DNA of 64,000 nt from Pontederia crassipes (lineage: Eukaryota; Streptophyta; Magnoliopsida; Commelinales; Pontederiaceae): the NCBI GenBank assembly GCA_030549335.1, contig CM060194.1, positions 33,562,171-33,626,170 of the forward strand, in the 5' to 3' direction. The first letter of the stretch is position 1. Each line of letters starts with the position of its first letter. Under the pieces are notes generated by a model. It was given only the letters and a program-made list of their open reading frames with translations, was not told where the DNA came from and did not search any database. The position numbers and the translations under genes are program-made. Below, one piece after another: positions 61,032 through 64,000 of the stretch.

Positions 61032-63928
61032 CACTACAAGAAAAAGTAGAATTTCCGATGGTTCTTTTTCGACGGGCCAAAATCCGTCTAAAGTACTGAA
61101 GGATTTTTCGAAGGATCGAAATATCTGTTGTAATTATGGTCGTAGAAATTTTCGACGGTTGTGTCCGTCTAAAGTTACGATGACTTACAAATCGTCGAAA
61201 CTTTCGATGGTTGACGGATAAATATCCGTCAAAATTTTCAATGCTCATAAACGTCGAAGATAGTGAATGAGGGTGATTAGTTTTCCATGTTGTCTTTCGA
61301 CGGCTCTGACCGTCAAAAGTTTTGACGGTTGTGACACCCGTCGAAACTTTCGGCGGTCTTAACCGTCGGAATATGTTAACGGTAATATTACTTATTAGTT
61401 TATTTATCTTTTTACTTTTGATGGTTCTAATTGACGAAAGTTGCGAGGGTTTAAGGAACCGTCAAAACTTTCAGTGGTTAGAACCGTTGGAATTTGAATT
61501 CAAATTATATATAATTTATATTTTTTTCGACGTAAGATATATATATTTCAATTTCACTTGATATATAATTTTATATTATGCGACGGTTGGAACCATCGAA
61601 AGTTTTGACGGTTCAAAGAAGCATCGAAAGTTTCAGCAGTTTGGGCCATCAAAATTTGAATTAATATTTTATATTATTTACTTACATTTCGACGATTCTG
61701 ACCATAAAAAATGGACTCTATAAACAATCGACCCTTCTATCACGGTTTCGGTTTCTCTCCCGATCGATTCTTTTCTTCGCTCCGGCCATCACGTCCGATC
61801 CGACTTTTGCAGTCCCGCCCTCCGTGCTCTGCCGTCTCCTGTGAGACCCGCCGCCGCCTGCGCGACCTGCCGCCGCCTTTGCAACCATTCTGCTCCGGCG
61901 TAGGTACGTTCCCCCCATCTTTCGGCCGCTCCCCTCCTCCCTCGCCCACGCCGCCGTTCGATCCGGCGTTCGATCCGCCTGATCCATCCGGCCGCAAGTG
62001 TCTGATCCTACCGTCGATTTTCAAAACGCCTACATTTTGTGATTCATATATCAGATTTTATAATTTCATATTTGTAAAGGTTTGTACCGTCGAAACCCGC
62101 GACTGCCGCAGTTACTAAAGTACTACGACATAGGTATACTGATGCGTGGCTTACATGGAGGAAAGTTCCATATGCCATGACATAGATGTAATTTAATGAA
62201 TTTCAGGTATCCTCGTAAACCAATTTTGGTAATTTAAATTTATGTTCATACTAATTCAATTATTTTTATGTACATGAAGGCTGATGTGTTCTAGTGGGAT
62301 CCCAAGCACATGGAACAAATGTGGAAGACTTTTAATTCTCGGTGCTCAAAGAGATTGTCCTCGATGCTTTCAAAAGCTCGAGTTGCAGGAGAACGACCCA
62401 ATTGGATCCCTGAGGCTGTTTGGATCGAATTGCTATGAAAGTGGTCTACCAATGAGTACAAATCTAAATGCAAAAATCGAAGACAAGTCGAGAGTCCGAC
62501 CGGGGAACATGTTTGCATTCGGGTGGATGTGTATCCACGAGCATAATTGCAAAAAAAATGATAAAGTCTTTGAATACATTATCATATTTCAAAAAATATT
62601 ATACATTATTTGACATTTTTAACTGCAGGAGAAGAGACGGGTAGAGCACCTACTCAGGACGAAATATTTCTCAGAACACATCAGAAGAAAAATAAAGAAT
62701 GAGTTTCATCGTTTGCTCGGGAGACATACGTAAGTAAATATATTTGATGTGTTTTGTTTTTAATTTTAGGAGGGTTACATAACATAACATAATAAATTCA
62801 TCATTTTAAATAATATAGTTTGTGTTTTTTTTAAAAATTTCAGGAGGATTACAAAATAAGAGAAGTCGAGCACATTACGCAAGCCACGCAGGAGGGACCA
62901 CACCGCTGACCCCTCGACAACCTTGGACGGACCACGTCGGCATCAAGAAGGGTCGCATTTACGACCTCGGATCATCTATTAGTAGTGTAGATATTGGGTA
63001 TGACCATAAATCAGTATCAGTTTCCTGAGTCAAGGTATGTAACAAATGTTTGACAATATATGGGAACAACGTTTATCCGATATCCGACAAGAGATCAGGC
63101 AGGAGGTTATGCAGGAACTCAGAAAAGAGTTCGAAGAACGTGAGCATCGTAATTTATTAGCTCAAAAGAAAGAGATGAAGAAAATGATGCGTGAAATGAT
63201 GTGTGGCGAGTTAAACGACGACGACGATGTAATATTGTAGCTTCTAGGTGTTGTATTTGATGTTTGGACATTTGGCATTTGACAATGTTGTATTGGCATT
63301 TGACGTTATGCATGACATTCAATTTCGATTTGGTCATTTGGACATAAATTATTTATTTGTTATGCTTTTTTATTAAATTAATTACTCAAATGATTATTCC
63401 TTTAATTTGATTATTAAATTAATTACTTAATTCATTTGGCACAAATTCATTTAATTTGTTTGTGTCGATTTTTTTTAAATTTGTTCCGACGGCTCAAACC
63501 ATCGATAGTATCATATTTCACGGTTGGAACCGTCGATAACCATCAACAGTTTGAACCGTCCAAATTTATAGCATCGACGGTTTTAACTATCGAAACTTAA
63601 CGACGATTTGAGCCGTCGAAACTCAATGGTGTTATCGACGGCTGAAACCATCGATGTACATTTCGACGGTTGAAACCGTCGATAGTATCGATAGCTCAAA
63701 ACGTCGATACATATCGACGGCTAAAACTATCTTAACTCTCCATTGTTCGACGGCTCAGCCGCCAACTTGACCGTCGAAGATTTCGACTGTTGTGAGATAA
63801 CCGTCAAAAATAGTTTACAATGCGTAGTTTTTGCGCGGATGCTATCCGTCAAAAAATATCATTTCCGACGGTTGTCGACTAATTACATACGGTCAAAACC
63901 GTCTATAATTGGTTTTTTTCTTGTAGTG
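61032..63928 (+). mobile_element. CACTA transposon with both ends (2.9 kb)
   Basis: The left end CACTACAAGAAAAA and the right end TTTTTTTCTTGTAGTG are flanked by a perfect 3-bp duplication TAT (61029-61031, 63929-63931). Dense subterminal motifs (CGACGGTT and AACCGTCG variants) lie at 61060-61700 and 63480-63905. The interior has a GC-rich leader (61740-62000) and a broken accessory gene. There is no TNP2-type transposase, so it is non-autonomous. It is the best-preserved CACTA here. Confidence 0.93.
62295..63240 (+). pseudogene. CACTA accessory gene (Transposase_24-like), broken
   Basis: Exon-like pieces on the plus strand: WDPKHMEQMWKTFNSRCSK, ARVAGERPNWIPEAVWIELL (62295-62436); EETGRAPTQDEIFLRTHQKK (about 62632-62690, after an AG acceptor); HVGIKKGRIYDLGSS (about 62935); and a charged coiled-coil tail MFDNIWEQRLSDIRQEIRQE ending at 63240. 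This order is that of plant proteins carried by CACTA elements. A stop follows WIELL, another lies in the second exon, and the frame shifts near GWMCIHEHN, so it is decayed. Its role in transposition is not established here. Confidence 0.75.
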
Positions 63929-64000
63929 TATAAGGTGATTAAATGATTGTGACGGCTGCTAAATTTAAATTTCCAAAAATATTTTAAAGAAAAGTTTATA

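Noticed and set aside
61711-62118. 135-residue Pro/Arg-rich open frame in the 61-kb CACTA
   Set aside because: Open frames occur on both strands of this GC-rich leader; better read as element leader DNA than as a protein.
1-64000. A previously undescribed multi-gene system
   Set aside because: Outside the quinone reductase array, every coding trace I could recognise belongs to a known transposon class; nothing supports a new pathway or defence-type cluster.

Overview
The window is nuclear DNA from a flowering plant. It is AT-rich, its genes have GT-AG introns, and it is filled with plant transposon families: CACTA elements with CACTACAAG ends, hAT and Mutator-like elements, L1-type LINEs, LTR retrotransposons primed by initiator tRNA-Met, and Au-like SINE tails. 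The species cannot be fixed from what is visible. No bacterial, organellar, tRNA, rRNA or CRISPR feature was seen.

The only host genes I can support are three tandem minus-strand copies of an FQR1/WrbA-type NAD(P)H:quinone oxidoreductase. Copy 1 (15441-17640, 203 aa) and copy 3 (53053-56210, 204 aa) look intact. Both have four exons, and exons 2 and 3 are 94 and 263 nt in all three copies. Copy 2 (40624-50699) keeps exons 1-3 but loses the last part of exon 4, and a 7-kb hAT transposon sits in its first intron. The spacers between copies 1-2 and 2-3 share several homologous blocks, so the array grew by duplication of a gene-plus-flank unit. The first spacer then swelled from about 2.3 kb to about 23 kb by transposon insertion.

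Layout: 0-5 kb holds a Mutator-like foldback MITE and CACTA debris, including a CACTA nested in another element's accessory gene. 5.5-12.2 kb is a decayed L1-type LINE. 12.2-15.4 kb holds MITE-like inverted repeats and simple repeats. 15.4-17.8 kb is quinone reductase copy 1. 18-24 kb has a GC-rich minisatellite, a 1.1-kb Mutator-like foldback element with a perfect 10-bp target duplication, an ACCGG-rich foldback element with a 448-bp tandem duplication at its end, and a Ty3 integrase scrap. 25.4-27.5 kb is a solo LTR. 27.5-31.8 kb is AT-rich spacer with duplicated blocks. 31.8-39.2 kb is a CACTA end carrying a solo LTR and a gag-only Copia element. 40.6-50.7 kb is copy 2 with its intron insertions. 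53-56.4 kb is copy 3. 56.5-61 kb holds two more foldback elements in very AT-rich DNA. 61.0-63.9 kb is a CACTA element with both ends and a TAT target duplication.

I found no convincing new biological system. The most informative story is the decay of quinone reductase copy 2 and the nested, datable insertions around it. Exon limits come from reading splice sites and comparing the three copies by eye; no alignment, search or expression data were available.
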